Of a DNA stretch of 64,000 bases, positions 34,061 through 42,800 are shown piece after piece; within the stretch, counting starts at the first letter, position 1; the number at the start of each line of letters is the position of its first letter. The notes under the pieces are model-generated. The model had not been told where the DNA came from, searched no databases, and saw only the letters and a program-made list of their open reading frames with translations. Position numbers and translations under genes: made by a program. Source of the DNA: Alkalihalophilus pseudofirmus OF4 (GTDB lineage Bacteria; Bacillota; Bacilli; Bacillales; Bacillaceae_D); contig NC_013791.2 of the NCBI RefSeq assembly GCF_000005825.2, positions 2,666,001 through 2,730,000 on the forward strand, written 5' to 3'.

Positions 34061-34097
34061 GGCCATTCAAAGGTTTAAACTTTGAATGGCCGTTTTT
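34061..34097 (+). terminator. Terminator of the HAD-small gene operon
   Basis: A perfect 12-base stem (34061-34072 with 34080-34091) and a T5 run. Confidence 0.92.
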
Positions 34098-34212
34098 CAT
34101 TTAACACAATCAACCAGCTAGGTATCTACTATTCTCCTACCCTCTTTTATGTTACGCTATAATGGATAATGTATATGGTCAAACACGTATAATTGTGCAG
34201 GGGGAGCAAAAC

Positions 34213-34668
34213 ATGGTTAAGGTTTATGAAATACCCAAGAGTGCAGATAGTGAAACGCAGCACAGAATAGCGGACCTTTTAATGGGTCAAGTAGATTCTA
34301 TGTGGGCTGAAGACCCGTATAAGCAGCTTCTATCTTCCATTCATTTAACGTTACAAGAAGGGTCTAAGGCTCATATTTTTGTGGCTGAAAAGGATGATAC
34401 ACTGGTGGGAGCGGCATTTTTCAATGTGGGAATCAGTATGGATAAGGGCGGCCACTATATTTGGCTGAATGACCTTTATGTTCATAAGGAACATCGTAAT
34501 CAAGGAATCGCAAAAAAACTGCTTTTAAAGATTATTTACTGGGCTGAAAATGAGAATATAAAAGGGATTGAGCTAGAAACAGGAATTAATAACGAAGCTA
34601 CCAAAGCCCTTTATAATTCATTAGGCTTTTATGATATTGTCTCTAAACGATATGGATTTAGATTTTAA
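34213..34668 (+). CDS. GNAT family N-acetyltransferase
   Basis: A 151-residue acetyl-CoA dependent acetyltransferase; substrate unknown. The acetyl-CoA loop is seen in LNDLYVHKEHRNQGIAKKLL (Q/RxxGxA pattern: NQGIAK), and the C-terminal beta-bulge ALYNSLGFYDIVSKRYGF is typical. The ATG at 34213 has GGGGGAG 6 bases upstream; a frame open to 34162 overlaps the presumed promoter (TATAAT at 34158-34163). Monocistronic with its own terminator. Confidence 0.9.
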   Translation: MVKVYEIPKSADSETQHRIADLLMGQVDSMWAEDPYKQLLSSIHLTLQEGSKAHIFVAEKDDTLVGAAFFNVGISMDKGGHYIWLNDLYVHKEHRNQGIAKKLLLKIIYWAENENIKGIELETGINNEATKALYNSLGFYDIVSKRYGFRF

Positions 34669-34700
34669 ACTGATGGGATACACTCCCATCAGTTTTTTTT
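34668..34700 (+). terminator. Terminator of the GNAT gene
   Basis: An 11-base perfect stem AACTGATGGGA/TCCCATCAGTT starting at the stop codon, followed by T8. Confidence 0.93.
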
Positions 34701-34827
34701 GTTTCTGTGCCCATGCCCATTTATTTGAGAAACTAGGCGAATTGCTTCTTTTTTCTGACTATTAAACATATGATGTAGCAACCTTACAAATTGGTTATCG
34801 TAAGCCCGCAAAGGAGTGTGGACGATA

Positions 34828-35427
34828 ATGAGAGAAGCGTTTGTTGATGTTGAATTTTCAGATGTATACATTGAACTAACTAAACCAGCACTCCATCAAT
34901 TTATCAAAAGAATGATGAGTCACCATTATTCGCTGTTTTGGCGATACGACTCTAAGACGATTTATTTAATGATCGAACTTGAGGACTCCGTTCACGAACT
35001 TCCCTTCATACGTAACACTGAATTTCTAACCCTATCCGCTGAGTGTCTTCACATTTATGATGACGTCCTTGCGAGTGCCCTTGAAAAATTACTTCAACGC
35101 GAACGCGGAAATGCAATTGTCAAACGTGTTACAGATGGTCCTCTCTACATTACGTCGTATCAAGCCGGTGACATTGAATCTATGATAGAAATTGATGGGA
35201 GTGAAAAAGTGATGATGAACAGAAATGGATCTATGATTCAATACAAAGATGATGGTAAATCCCTAGAGCCCAAAACTATTTATAATATGATGAACTTAGA
35301 GATTGATTATGTCCTAATGGAACTGCATGAAGCCCTGCTCGATGCTGACGAATCGCAAATTGAATCGCATAAAAGAAGACTAAAGAAACTTTTGCAAAGA
35401 CGTGAACAAGTAGAACAGCTGCTCTAG
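34828..35427 (+). CDS. Conserved protein of unknown function
   Basis: A 199-residue protein with no signal peptide or cysteine-rich motif except one Cys. The N-terminal half is mixed alpha/beta (VDVEFSDVYIELTKPALHQFIKRMM), the middle has SYQAGDIESMIEIDGS, and the C-terminal 60 residues form charged amphipathic helices (DADESQIESHKRRLKKLLQRREQVEQLL). AAAGGAG lies 11 bases before the ATG at 34828; a GTG at 34816 overlaps that site. I do not recognise the family. It is transcribed alone, convergent with cstA. Confidence 0.68.
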   Translation: MREAFVDVEFSDVYIELTKPALHQFIKRMMSHHYSLFWRYDSKTIYLMIELEDSVHELPFIRNTEFLTLSAECLHIYDDVLASALEKLLQRERGNAIVKRVTDGPLYITSYQAGDIESMIEIDGSEKVMMNRNGSMIQYKDDGKSLEPKTIYNMMNLEIDYVLMELHEALLDADESQIESHKRRLKKLLQRREQVEQLL

Positions 35428-35491
35428 ACTCTTACTAAGCCGCTTTGACAAAGCCTGACAACTTTATCCGCTGTTTTTGACAGCGAAAAAA

Positions 35492-35525
35492 GCAAGCACA
35501 TCTCAACATGGTGCTTGCATTTTTT
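35492..35525. terminator. Bidirectional terminator between the unknown gene and cstA
   Basis: GCAAGCAC/GTGCTTGC stem (35492-35499 with 35511-35518) flanked by A6 and T6. Confidence 0.88.
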
Positions 35526-35527
35526 CG

Positions 35528-35557
35528 GGACCTACCTGGACCTATCAGGACCTAATT
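35528..35557. repeat. Three direct repeats of GGACCTA at 10-base period
   Basis: GGACCTA occurs at 35528, 35538 and 35548, exactly one helix turn apart, between the terminator and the cstA stop. Confidence 0.85.
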
Positions 35558-35576
35558 TGAACATCTGCTTAAGATA

Positions 35577-37025
35577 TTATGCTACTGCTCTTTTCTCCTC
35601 GGCTGGCTCATCAATTTCAATATTCATTCCAAGACGCTTTTTTGCTGCCATAGTGAATAAGGTTATAACAACAGCTGTGCCTGCCGCCGCAACCATATAA
35701 GAAACCTCAATTGATAATCCGAATCCAATTTGTGCATTGGCAATATACGTGAACGTGACCATCGTCATAAACGCTGCAGGAATACTTGCAATCCAATGTA
35801 ACTTACGAGCTAAAATAAGGTACATTGCACCAACCCACAGAGCAATCATTGCCGTTGACTGATTGGCCCAAGAGAAGTAACGCCATAAAATATCAAAGTT
35901 AATGGTTGTTAAATACATAGAGATCGCAAACATCGGAATAGCGATATAAAAACGGTTCATCACTTTCTTTTGTCCGATTTTAAAGTAATCTGCAATAATC
36001 ATACGTGCACTTCGGAAAGCTGTATCACCTGAAGTGATAGGAAGAACAATAACACCAATGATAGCAAGTGTTCCTCCGATTGCCCCAAGCATCGTAATAG
36101 AGATTTCAGTTACCACTGCACCAGGACCTCCTGCTGCTAGAAGAGCACTTAAATCTGTGCCATGGAACAAACTCATTGCAGCAGCTGCCCAAATCATTGC
36201 AATGATGGCTTCTGTAATCATCATCCCATAAAAAATGCTGCGGCCGTTTTTCTCACGCATCGTGGTACGTGAGATAATAGGTGACTGAGTCGCATGGAAA
36301 CCAGATAAAGCTCCACATGAAATCGTTAAGAACAATAAAGGAAAAATCATTAAGCCCTCAGGGTGCATGTTTGTTAATGTTAATTCAGGAATCGGTGCCC
36401 CTGTTACGATCAAGCTTCCCCCAATACCTAAAGCACTAATTAATAGTAACGCTCCTAAGATCGGATAAACACGTCCAATAACTTTATCAATTGGAAGCAT
36501 CGTCGCAATAATATAGTAAACAAAAATGGCAGCTACAATCATCCCTAAAGTGACCCATCCTGGTGTGATATTATCAATTAATGAAGCTGGAGCACTAACA
36601 AATACCGTTCCAACAAGCAATAATAATAACACCGAGAAGGCGTTTACAATATGTTTCATTGCTTTCCCTAAGAATTTACCAGCAAGCTCAGGTAAGTGAG
36701 CTCCTTTATTACGAATCGAAATCATCCCCGTTAAATAATCATGTACAGCCCCGGCAAAAATCGCTCCTAGTACAATCCATAAAAAAGCTACCGGTCCATA
36801 CAACGCTCCCATAATAGGACCAAAGATTGGACCTACTCCAGCGATATTCAAAAGCTGAATAAGAGAATTACGTTTTGTACCCATTGGAACATAGTCCACA
36901 CCGTCCTGCTCTGAGTAAGCTGGTGTAGGGCGATCAGGCTTCACTCCAAAGATCCGCTCCACAAACTTGCCATATGTGAAATAACCTATAATTAGAAGAA
37001 TAATCGATATTGCAAACGTTATCAT
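35577..37025 (-). CDS. cstA: CstA-family transporter (carbon starvation protein, BtsT-like)
   Basis: Polytopic membrane protein, 482 residues and about 13-14 helices. The CstA signature is clear near the N-terminus: YVPMGTKRNSLIQLLNIAGVGPIFGPIMGALYGP and AGAVHDYLTGMISIRNKG. In the middle SGFHATQSPIISRTTMREKNGR is typical. Shorter than E. coli CstA (about 700), as usual in Firmicutes. Family members import pyruvate or peptides when carbon is short. The gene lies behind a LytTR regulator and a LytS kinase, as BtsT does next to BtsSR in function, so pyruvate uptake is the best guess. A cre-like site sits upstream. GAGGTGAG precedes the ATG. Confidence 0.92.
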   Translation of the reverse strand: MITFAISIILLIIGYFTYGKFVERIFGVKPDRPTPAYSEQDGVDYVPMGTKRNSLIQLLNIAGVGPIFGPIMGALYGPVAFLWIVLGAIFAGAVHDYLTGMISIRNKGAHLPELAGKFLGKAMKHIVNAFSVLLLLLVGTVFVSAPASLIDNITPGWVTLGMIVAAIFVYYIIATMLPIDKVIGRVYPILGALLLISALGIGGSLIVTGAPIPELTLTNMHPEGLMIFPLLFLTISCGALSGFHATQSPIISRTTMREKNGRSIFYGMMITEAIIAMIWAAAAMSLFHGTDLSALLAAGGPGAVVTEISITMLGAIGGTLAIIGVIVLPITSGDTAFRSARMIIADYFKIGQKKVMNRFYIAIPMFAISMYLTTINFDILWRYFSWANQSTAMIALWVGAMYLILARKLHWIASIPAAFMTMVTFTYIANAQIGFGLSIEVSYMVAAAGTAVVITLFTMAAKKRLGMNIEIDEPAEEKRAVA

Positions 37026-37057
37026 TTCTGCTCACCTCTTTAGGTTTTCTTGAAGCT

Positions 37058-37066
37058 ATTGTATCA
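37058..37066 (-). promoter_or_regulatory. Extended -10 promoter of cstA
   Basis: On the minus strand TG-A-TACAAT forms an extended -10 about 33 bases before the cstA start. No strong -35. Confidence 0.5.
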
Positions 37067-37086
37067 GCTTGTATCCCTACAGAGCA

Positions 37087-37100
37087 TGTAAGCGGTTTAA
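37087..37100. promoter_or_regulatory. cre-like site (CcpA) upstream of cstA
   Basis: TGTAAGCGGTTTAA agrees with the cre consensus TGWAARCGYTWNCW at 12 of 14 positions and lies just upstream of the cstA -35 region, a place from which catabolite control would be expected. Confidence 0.45.
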
Positions 37101-37183
37101 AATGTCGAATATTGTGAGTGAGAGGTATATTTTTAAGGGTAAAATGCATCTCACTCCGCTACCTTTGTAACTTTCCGAATGGT

Positions 37184-37918
37184 TTATAACTCAAATTGCT
37201 CCCTTAATGCCCTCACATATGTTCTGCTTGCAGGAATCTCCTCTTTCACTCCCTTAAGCTTAATTTGATAAGCTCCATTGAACCAAGGAATGAGACCTGC
37301 AATCTCTGCGGCGTTTACGAGATAACTTTTATGTGTTTGAACAAATGGATACCCGGCTAACTTTTGCTTTAAGTCCTTTAAAGGGGTCCTCAGCCTGTAC
37401 TCTTTTTCTCTGGTTCTAATGACCGTGTCCCTTTCTTCTCTTGCCATGTATATAATTGTGTTCGGGTCGATATAGCTGATCTCTTCATTATCCTCTACAG
37501 CAAGCCTGGTAAGCCTGCTCTCTATTTTCCGCTCATCAGACTCTTTATCATCCATTTGGTCTCTATACCTGCTTAACGCCTCACTTAGCTCCTCCTCATC
37601 GAACGGTTTTAATAAGTAGTCAAAAGCTTGTACTCGGAATGCTTTTGCTGCATATTGTTCATGAGCCGTAGCAAAAATCACTTTCGGTTTCTTTTTTAAT
37701 TTATTTAAAGAGGAAGCGAGCTCCAGACCATTTATTTTAGGCATGTCTATATCAAGAAAAACGAGGTCAGGCTCTTTATTCATTATGGAGACTAATCCAG
37801 ATTGAGCATCAGTGCAGCGATCAATAACCTCAATATCTTTATGCTCACTCAAAAGATGACTGAGCTCATCCCTGCTGTGCGGTTCATCATCTATAATCAT
37901 CGTTTTAATTTTAGTCAT
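37184..37918 (-). CDS. LytTR-family response regulator
   Basis: A 244-residue transcription regulator. The receiver domain (1-120) has MIIDDEPHSRDEL, the phospho-acceptor Asp in LVFLDIDMPKINGLE (about D55), and Lys in DYLLKPFDEEEL. The LytTR DNA-binding domain (about 140-240) shows YIDPNTIIYMARE, FVQTHKSYLVN and IPASRTYVRALREQF. It overlaps the kinase gene by 8 bases and precedes cstA. By position it should control cstA, as BtsR controls btsT in E. coli and LytT controls pyruvate uptake in B. subtilis. Confidence 0.92.
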   Translation of the reverse strand: MTKIKTMIIDDEPHSRDELSHLLSEHKDIEVIDRCTDAQSGLVSIMNKEPDLVFLDIDMPKINGLELASSLNKLKKKPKVIFATAHEQYAAKAFRVQAFDYLLKPFDEEELSEALSRYRDQMDDKESDERKIESRLTRLAVEDNEEISYIDPNTIIYMAREERDTVIRTREKEYRLRTPLKDLKQKLAGYPFVQTHKSYLVNAAEIAGLIPWFNGAYQIKLKGVKEEIPASRTYVRALREQFEL

Positions 37919-39659
37919 TAGACTCGTCCCTTTCTTGATTTATACATAAAGTAAACGTGGCTCCCTGCTCTACCTCACTCTTAACCTTAATCTCAAAATG
38001 GCTTCCATACATCATTTCAAGTCTTCTTTTCATATTGTATAAACCAATTCCTGTCCCAACTTCAGATTGAACAGGCTGAGTAAAGAGTTCTTTCTGTCTC
38101 TGTTCAGATATTCCTACCCCGCTGTCTTCAACATCTATGCACACAAAATGCTCATGTTGATACACACGGATAACAAGCGTGCAATGTCCCACTTTATCCT
38201 TCAACCCATGTTTCATCGCATTTTCTACTAAAGGCTGCAAGGTCATTGGAGGAACTGTAACATACATAAGAGAGTCTGATACTTCGTAATAAACCTCCAA
38301 TCGATCACTGAACCTTGCCTGCTCAATCTGTAAATAAGCCTTCACATGGTTTAATTCCTCTTTTATCGTTGCCTCTTTGGCATGAATTCCAGTTAAGTTC
38401 TGTCTAAAAAACTTAGATAAGGATATAAGCAGCTTTCTTGCCTTGTTTGGATCCGTTCTTATTAATGAGACAATCGTATTAAGAGCATTAAATAGAAAAT
38501 GAGGATTGACTTGTGCTTCTAGTGCATTAATTTCTGCTTGTTTTGCGAGTTTTAACTGATCATCTGCATAAGCCAGCTGTAATTGCTGACTTAATAATTC
38601 AGCTAATCCCTTTGCCAGCTCGATCGTAGTAGGTGTTCTTTCTTTTTCTGATTTAAAATACAGCTTTAACGTACCAACCGGCTTCTCATTTTGGATCAGC
38701 GGGGCAATAATGGCCGAATGATGCGGTTCTCGTACATTTAAACCTTCCATATCCCTTGCATCAGCAAGCTTCCATTCCCCTGTTTTTAATACTTCTTTTG
38801 TGGCTTTCGTTTTAATTTCTTGTTTTTCATTCCCATTTTCCTCGCCTACATAAGCGAGCACCGTTTGGTGGTTTGTGATCGAAACTGCTGCAACATTAAT
38901 CTCTTTAAATAAAATATGACATGCTGCTTTAGCAGAGCTCTCATTGAGCCCCTTGCGCATATACTTTAACGTTTGATTAGCCAGTTTAAACGAACGTTCT
39001 GCTTGAAGCTTCCCCATTCTTTCTTCTTCGTTTATCACATTTCTAATAATTAAGATGAAAATAGCCGTACCGATTCCATTTGCAATAATCATCGGTACGC
39101 CAATGCTTGAGACCAGCGCCCAAGCAGCCGAGAAAGGCTTTGCAATAAGCAGGATAATCAACATTTGAACAGCTTCAGCTAGCATTCCTATTAATAAGGC
39201 ATTTTTCCACGAGACCATCCGATGATTACGGTATTTCTTATAGAAATATCCCGCAATTAAACCTGCTAAGACTGTAGAGATCGCACAAGCCAAAGCAGAG
39301 AATCCTCCAAGGGTGTAACGATGAATACCGGCAATCAACCCCGCGCCGATACCTACCTTCCACCCACCTAAGAGTCCAGCAACAACAATGCCGATCACCC
39401 TCGCATTGGCAATTGCTTCATCATCAGTTAAAGAAAGCGTCCACCTCGTGTAGACCCCTTCCTCAGCATTGATGGTTAAACCTGTATAAGTGCCGATGAT
39501 GCCAAACAAACCGAACATCAAAATAAAGTGAAGGCGTTGAATCGACGAGACATTTTTTTCTTCAATAATATTACGGACAAAACGAAAGCGAGTAACTAAG
39601 AAGGCAACTGTTACAATGATTCCGAGCCGCTCTAGCATGACTAATAACAATTCCCACAT
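37911..39659 (-). CDS. LytS/BtsS-type sensor histidine kinase
   Basis: A 582-residue membrane kinase. Five or six helices at the N-terminus (about 1-205) form a 5TM-LytS sensor (GIIGTYTGLTIN, NARVIGIVVAGLLGG, GAGLIAGIHRYTLGG), followed by a GAF-like domain (about 235-350). The kinase part has the phospho-His in QVNPHFLFNALNTI, the N box LVENAMKHGL and the G box DVEDSGVGISEQR. The ATG at 39659 is preferred (AAGGAAG 8 bases upstream) over GTG at 39668. In E. coli BtsS and B. subtilis LytS the sensor responds to extracellular pyruvate, which fits the CstA gene next door. Confidence 0.92.
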   Translation of the reverse strand: MWELLLVMLERLGIIVTVAFLVTRFRFVRNIIEEKNVSSIQRLHFILMFGLFGIIGTYTGLTINAEEGVYTRWTLSLTDDEAIANARVIGIVVAGLLGGWKVGIGAGLIAGIHRYTLGGFSALACAISTVLAGLIAGYFYKKYRNHRMVSWKNALLIGMLAEAVQMLIILLIAKPFSAAWALVSSIGVPMIIANGIGTAIFILIIRNVINEEERMGKLQAERSFKLANQTLKYMRKGLNESSAKAACHILFKEINVAAVSITNHQTVLAYVGEENGNEKQEIKTKATKEVLKTGEWKLADARDMEGLNVREPHHSAIIAPLIQNEKPVGTLKLYFKSEKERTPTTIELAKGLAELLSQQLQLAYADDQLKLAKQAEINALEAQVNPHFLFNALNTIVSLIRTDPNKARKLLISLSKFFRQNLTGIHAKEATIKEELNHVKAYLQIEQARFSDRLEVYYEVSDSLMYVTVPPMTLQPLVENAMKHGLKDKVGHCTLVIRVYQHEHFVCIDVEDSGVGISEQRQKELFTQPVQSEVGTGIGLYNMKRRLEMMYGSHFEIKVKSEVEQGATFTLCINQERDESND

Positions 39660-39695
39660 AACACTCACTTCCTTTCATCTGCTTAACCTATCCAC

Positions 39696-40262
39696 TTATT
39701 TAGGCGGGTAGTAGATCAGCATCGTTACGATACACTCATCTTCTACATCTGTATTTTTATAGGCATGAATATCATCTGCTCTAAAATGAATCGCTTGTCC
39801 CTTTTTCAACTGATAAAGTTGATTCCCGACCGTTAACTCTAAATTCCCCTCTTCTACCACTAAATACTCTTCTACTCCTTTTTGATGAGGTTCTGATACA
39901 TATGAACTGTCCTTAGCTAATGAGAATGAGAATAATTCAAATGGCTTATTTAGAGGTTTTGGAAACAGTGGATACACTTTAAACGCTTCATCATGGCCTG
40001 TAAGTGGTTCTATCTCTTCTTTTTTTACCACGGTCACTGCGTCCTGTTCTTCCTCAAGAAAAGATGTAAATGAAACATTCAACCCTTTAGCAATTTTCCA
40101 TAAAGTCCCTACCGTAGGATTCGATTCACCTCTTTCGATTTGACCTAGCATCGGTTTACTAACAGTTGTGATTTGCGCTAAATGATCTAGGCTGTATCCT
40201 TGCTCTACTCTTAAAGCCTTTAAACGAACTCCAATTAATTTCGATAACTGTTCCTTCTCCAT
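39696..40262 (-). CDS. XRE-family regulator with C-terminal cupin domain
   Basis: A 188-residue DNA-binding protein. The helix-turn-helix is at about 5-62 (VRLKALRVEQGYSLDHLAQITTVSKPMLGQIERGESNPTV-type, split here by motif), and a cupin domain at about 110-185 (EPHQKGVEEYLVVEEG, RADDIHAYKN). Such fusions sense a small ligand through the cupin. ATG at 40262 with AAGGAGA upstream; the frame open to 40301 overlaps the control region. It is divergent from azlC-azlD, so it probably controls these amino acid exporters and itself from the shared 118-base region. Confidence 0.9.
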   Translation of the reverse strand: MEKEQLSKLIGVRLKALRVEQGYSLDHLAQITTVSKPMLGQIERGESNPTVGTLWKIAKGLNVSFTSFLEEEQDAVTVVKKEEIEPLTGHDEAFKVYPLFPKPLNKPFELFSFSLAKDSSYVSEPHQKGVEEYLVVEEGNLELTVGNQLYQLKKGQAIHFRADDIHAYKNTDVEDECIVTMLIYYPPK

Positions 40263-40290
40263 CAAAAATCTCCTTGTGCAAATGTATTTT

Positions 40291-40320
40291 ATAACATACA
40301 ATCATATAACATAACATACA
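40291..40320. repeat. Direct repeats ATAACATACA in the azlC control region
   Basis: The 10-base sequence occurs at 40291-40300 and 40311-40320, 20 bases apart (two helix turns), with an ATGTAT/ATACAT dyad across the region. A likely operator for the XRE-cupin regulator. Confidence 0.5.
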
Positions 40321-40380
40321 TTTTGAGAGTAACTTTTGTAACAAGTGTACCATGATCATTTAATAGTAGGGGAGATCAAT

Positions 40381-41085
40381 ATGAGTTCAACTGTACTCAC
40401 TCAAGAAAAAACTGAATTTTCACGCGGACTTTTAGCCGGCACAAGTATCGCGATCGGATATTTACCTGCTGCGATTACATTCGGGTTATTAGCTAAAGGT
40501 ACTGGATTAAGCTTTTTTGAATCTATGGCTATGAGTATGTTCGTCTTTGCAGGGGCGGCACAATATATGGCTCTAAATTTAATAGCGATTGGAACAGGTG
40601 CATTTGAAATTATTTTTACGACCTTTATTGTTAACATCCGTCATTTACTTATGAGCGCCTCAGTCAATGAAAAAGTTGAAAATGCCCACCCTCTTACTAA
40701 AGCCATTTATTCCTTTGGGCTGACAGATGAGGTGTTCGCTGTTACCTCGACGCAGGAAGGAAAGGTGAAGTCAGGATTTATTATAGGTGTGGCTGTCATG
40801 GCCTATGCCAGCTGGGTTTTAAATACAGGAGTTGGCTATCTCATGGGGTCTGCGCTGCCTCAGTCCCTCCAAGAAAGCATGGCGATTGCGCTTTATGCCA
40901 TGTTCATCGCCCTTTTAATCCCTTCCCTTAAAAAGCAAAGAAAAATAGTGTGGCTTGCAATCAGTGCTGCAACCCTGAACAGTTTCCTTTCTTTATTTAT
41001 ACCAAGTGGTTGGTCGATTATCTTAGCTACATTAATCGCTTCAACAGCCATTGAATACATACGTCCAAAGAAAGGAGTTTCTTAA
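40381..41085 (+). CDS. azlC: Branched-chain amino acid exporter subunit AzlC
   Basis: Large subunit of the AzlCD (LIV-E) exporter family for branched-chain and related amino acids. A 234-residue membrane protein with about seven helices; the family blocks GLLAGTSIAIGYLPAAITFGLLAKG, FAGAAQYMALNLI and NIRHLLMSAS are present. The ATG at 40381 has GGGGAG 6 bases upstream; a frame open to 40345 is inside the control region. azlD follows one base after the stop, so the pair is translated together. Confidence 0.94.
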   Translation: MSSTVLTQEKTEFSRGLLAGTSIAIGYLPAAITFGLLAKGTGLSFFESMAMSMFVFAGAAQYMALNLIAIGTGAFEIIFTTFIVNIRHLLMSASVNEKVENAHPLTKAIYSFGLTDEVFAVTSTQEGKVKSGFIIGVAVMAYASWVLNTGVGYLMGSALPQSLQESMAIALYAMFIALLIPSLKKQRKIVWLAISAATLNSFLSLFIPSGWSIILATLIASTAIEYIRPKKGVS

Positions 41086-41086
41086 T

Positions 41087-41392
41087 ATGAATATGACTAT
41101 GCTTGTTATTATAGCTGGAATGGCAATCGTAACCTATATACCAAGAATGCTCCCATTGACGTTCATGGATTCCCTGCCGATTCCTCCTTGGCTTCAAGCT
41201 ATCTTAAAAAATGTACCATATGCCGCCTTAGGAGCACTCATATTTCCTGGTATTTTAACCGCCCATGAAAATGTGTTATTCAGTTTAATAGGGGCACTAA
41301 CAGCTATCACAGCTGCCTATCTTGGAGCTAATCTAATTATTGTTGTATTAAGCAGCATCCTCATGCTCATGACCTTGACCCTGATTTTTTAG
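41087..41392 (+). CDS. azlD: Branched-chain amino acid exporter subunit AzlD
   Basis: Small membrane subunit (101 residues, three or four helices) that works with AzlC. Family features TYIPRMLPLTF near the N-terminus and VPYAALGALIFPGIL in the middle. The ATG at 41087 begins one base after the azlC stop; AAAGGAG lies upstream within the end of azlC. An open frame to 41051 overlaps azlC and is not used. Confidence 0.94.
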   Translation: MNMTMLVIIAGMAIVTYIPRMLPLTFMDSLPIPPWLQAILKNVPYAALGALIFPGILTAHENVLFSLIGALTAITAAYLGANLIIVVLSSILMLMTLTLIF

Positions 41393-41485
41393 ATCTTTTC
41401 CTAGATCTATTTCTAAATCATTTTTTAGAAGTATACAACGCCCCTCCTCACCGCCTCTCCCCTTTCATTCTTAGAGCGAAAACGA

Positions 41486-41491
41486 TACAAT
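41486..41491 (+). promoter_or_regulatory. Possible -10 of the YwqB/SNF2 operon
   Basis: TACAAT 38 bases before the TTG start; TTCATT at 41463-41468 (17-base spacing) is a weak -35. It supports a transcript that begins here rather than further upstream. Confidence 0.4.
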
Positions 41492-41528
41492 AAAAGAATG
41501 CACTTAGAATGAAACGGGGTGAAGGTAA

Positions 41529-42800
41529 TTGGACCACCTTTCAATTGACAAAGACTTTCCAGAAGATAACCTTTTAGAACAAGAATTAGAGCAAGACATC
41601 ATAAAAACGTATAAATCACTTATTACCTCACGCTACTTCACCAAAAGTCAAATTGAACAAATTGTTATCCAAACACAAAAAAGTATGGAGACAGATCATT
41701 TTCTAATGCAAGCAGAGAAAATGTTAATTTATATTAAAGGTGTTTTCTCCTTAGCCAACAGGTTGCAAACATATGAGGAGTATGATCGCCGCTTTTCCCA
41801 TTACTTCACTTCCTTAATGAGCGACATTCTCCTATTATTAAAGGAAGATACAGAAGATTTCAAAGCAGTTGACAAGGTAATTCAGCGTATCCTGTTTTAC
41901 TTCGTATATGATGCCGGGTTAAGTAAATCCCCTTGGCCATATTTAGTACAAAATCTTGCTGATCTCGCTTTACCTAGACAGCTTGAAGCGATAGAGAGTT
42001 TTTTACAAGAAACTTTACATGAAGCTGAGTGTGCAAGGTCTACCTTAGTTGCCTATAGCTACATTCTCTTATTAGTCGGCAAGGAGTCTAAATCATTATC
42101 CTTGTTACGCAAAGAACAGCATCTAAGTCAGCAGGAAGTTACACCACATTTTACTTGTCTAAAAAAACGAGAGCGCTTTAAGACCATTCAGTTATGGTTT
42201 AATCAATTATTTCCTAATAGAGTCGAAAGAGGTTACGGTTCTCTTCAAGGAATCGCTGATGAGATGAATGCTTCCCTTCATAAATCCGCAAACGAAATGT
42301 CAACGGTTTGGAGAAGGTGGTTATTATCACCCAGCTTCACACGATTTCAGTCTCTATTTGTCCATGTACCAGAAGAAGACCAGGAAACGTTACTCTACGA
42401 ATTGTTAGCTGAGCTCAAAAAATCCTTGCATCAAACAGAAACAACTCTTACCTATCTACGCATACTAAGGGAGTACAAAATGTTTGACGAAGCCGCCTCT
42501 TATTTTTTGATCTTTGAACATGATCCGCTCAGGCTGCATCAGGAGAAAAAAGATTTGCTTAAAGATATAGAGCTTACTTATCCACAGCTCGCAAAGCCGA
42601 TACATCATCAATTTATTGTCAGGCTGGTGGAGAAAAAATCACGTGTACATTATGAAGCAGCGGTCTCATCAATTAAGATATTGCAGAAAATTTATGAGAG
42701 ATTAGAGGAAAATGAACAATTCTATCATTATATAGCTAAAATGAGGAAGCAGTATCGAACGTATCGGGCGTTTGTTGAGGAGTTGAAAAAGATTGAATAA
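41529..42800 (+). CDS. YwqB-position protein, partner of the SNF2 helicase, SWIM motif not seen
   Basis: A 423-residue helical protein starting at TTG with GGGGTG 7 bases upstream. In B. subtilis and relatives the SNF2 helicase gene ywqA is preceded by ywqB, a protein with an N-terminal SWIM zinc finger. Here the long helical body is present (FAYDAGLSKSPWPY-like stretch, HFTCLKKRERFKTIQLWFNQLFPN, LLYELLAELKKSLHQTE), but no CxC...CxH SWIM signature is visible. It may be an N-terminally shortened or diverged YwqB. It overlaps the helicase start by 8 bases, so the two products are made together. Confidence 0.65.
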   Translation: MDHLSIDKDFPEDNLLEQELEQDIIKTYKSLITSRYFTKSQIEQIVIQTQKSMETDHFLMQAEKMLIYIKGVFSLANRLQTYEEYDRRFSHYFTSLMSDILLLLKEDTEDFKAVDKVIQRILFYFVYDAGLSKSPWPYLVQNLADLALPRQLEAIESFLQETLHEAECARSTLVAYSYILLLVGKESKSLSLLRKEQHLSQQEVTPHFTCLKKRERFKTIQLWFNQLFPNRVERGYGSLQGIADEMNASLHKSANEMSTVWRRWLLSPSFTRFQSLFVHVPEEDQETLLYELLAELKKSLHQTETTLTYLRILREYKMFDEAASYFLIFEHDPLRLHQEKKDLLKDIELTYPQLAKPIHHQFIVRLVEKKSRVHYEAAVSSIKILQKIYERLEENEQFYHYIAKMRKQYRTYRAFVEELKKIE

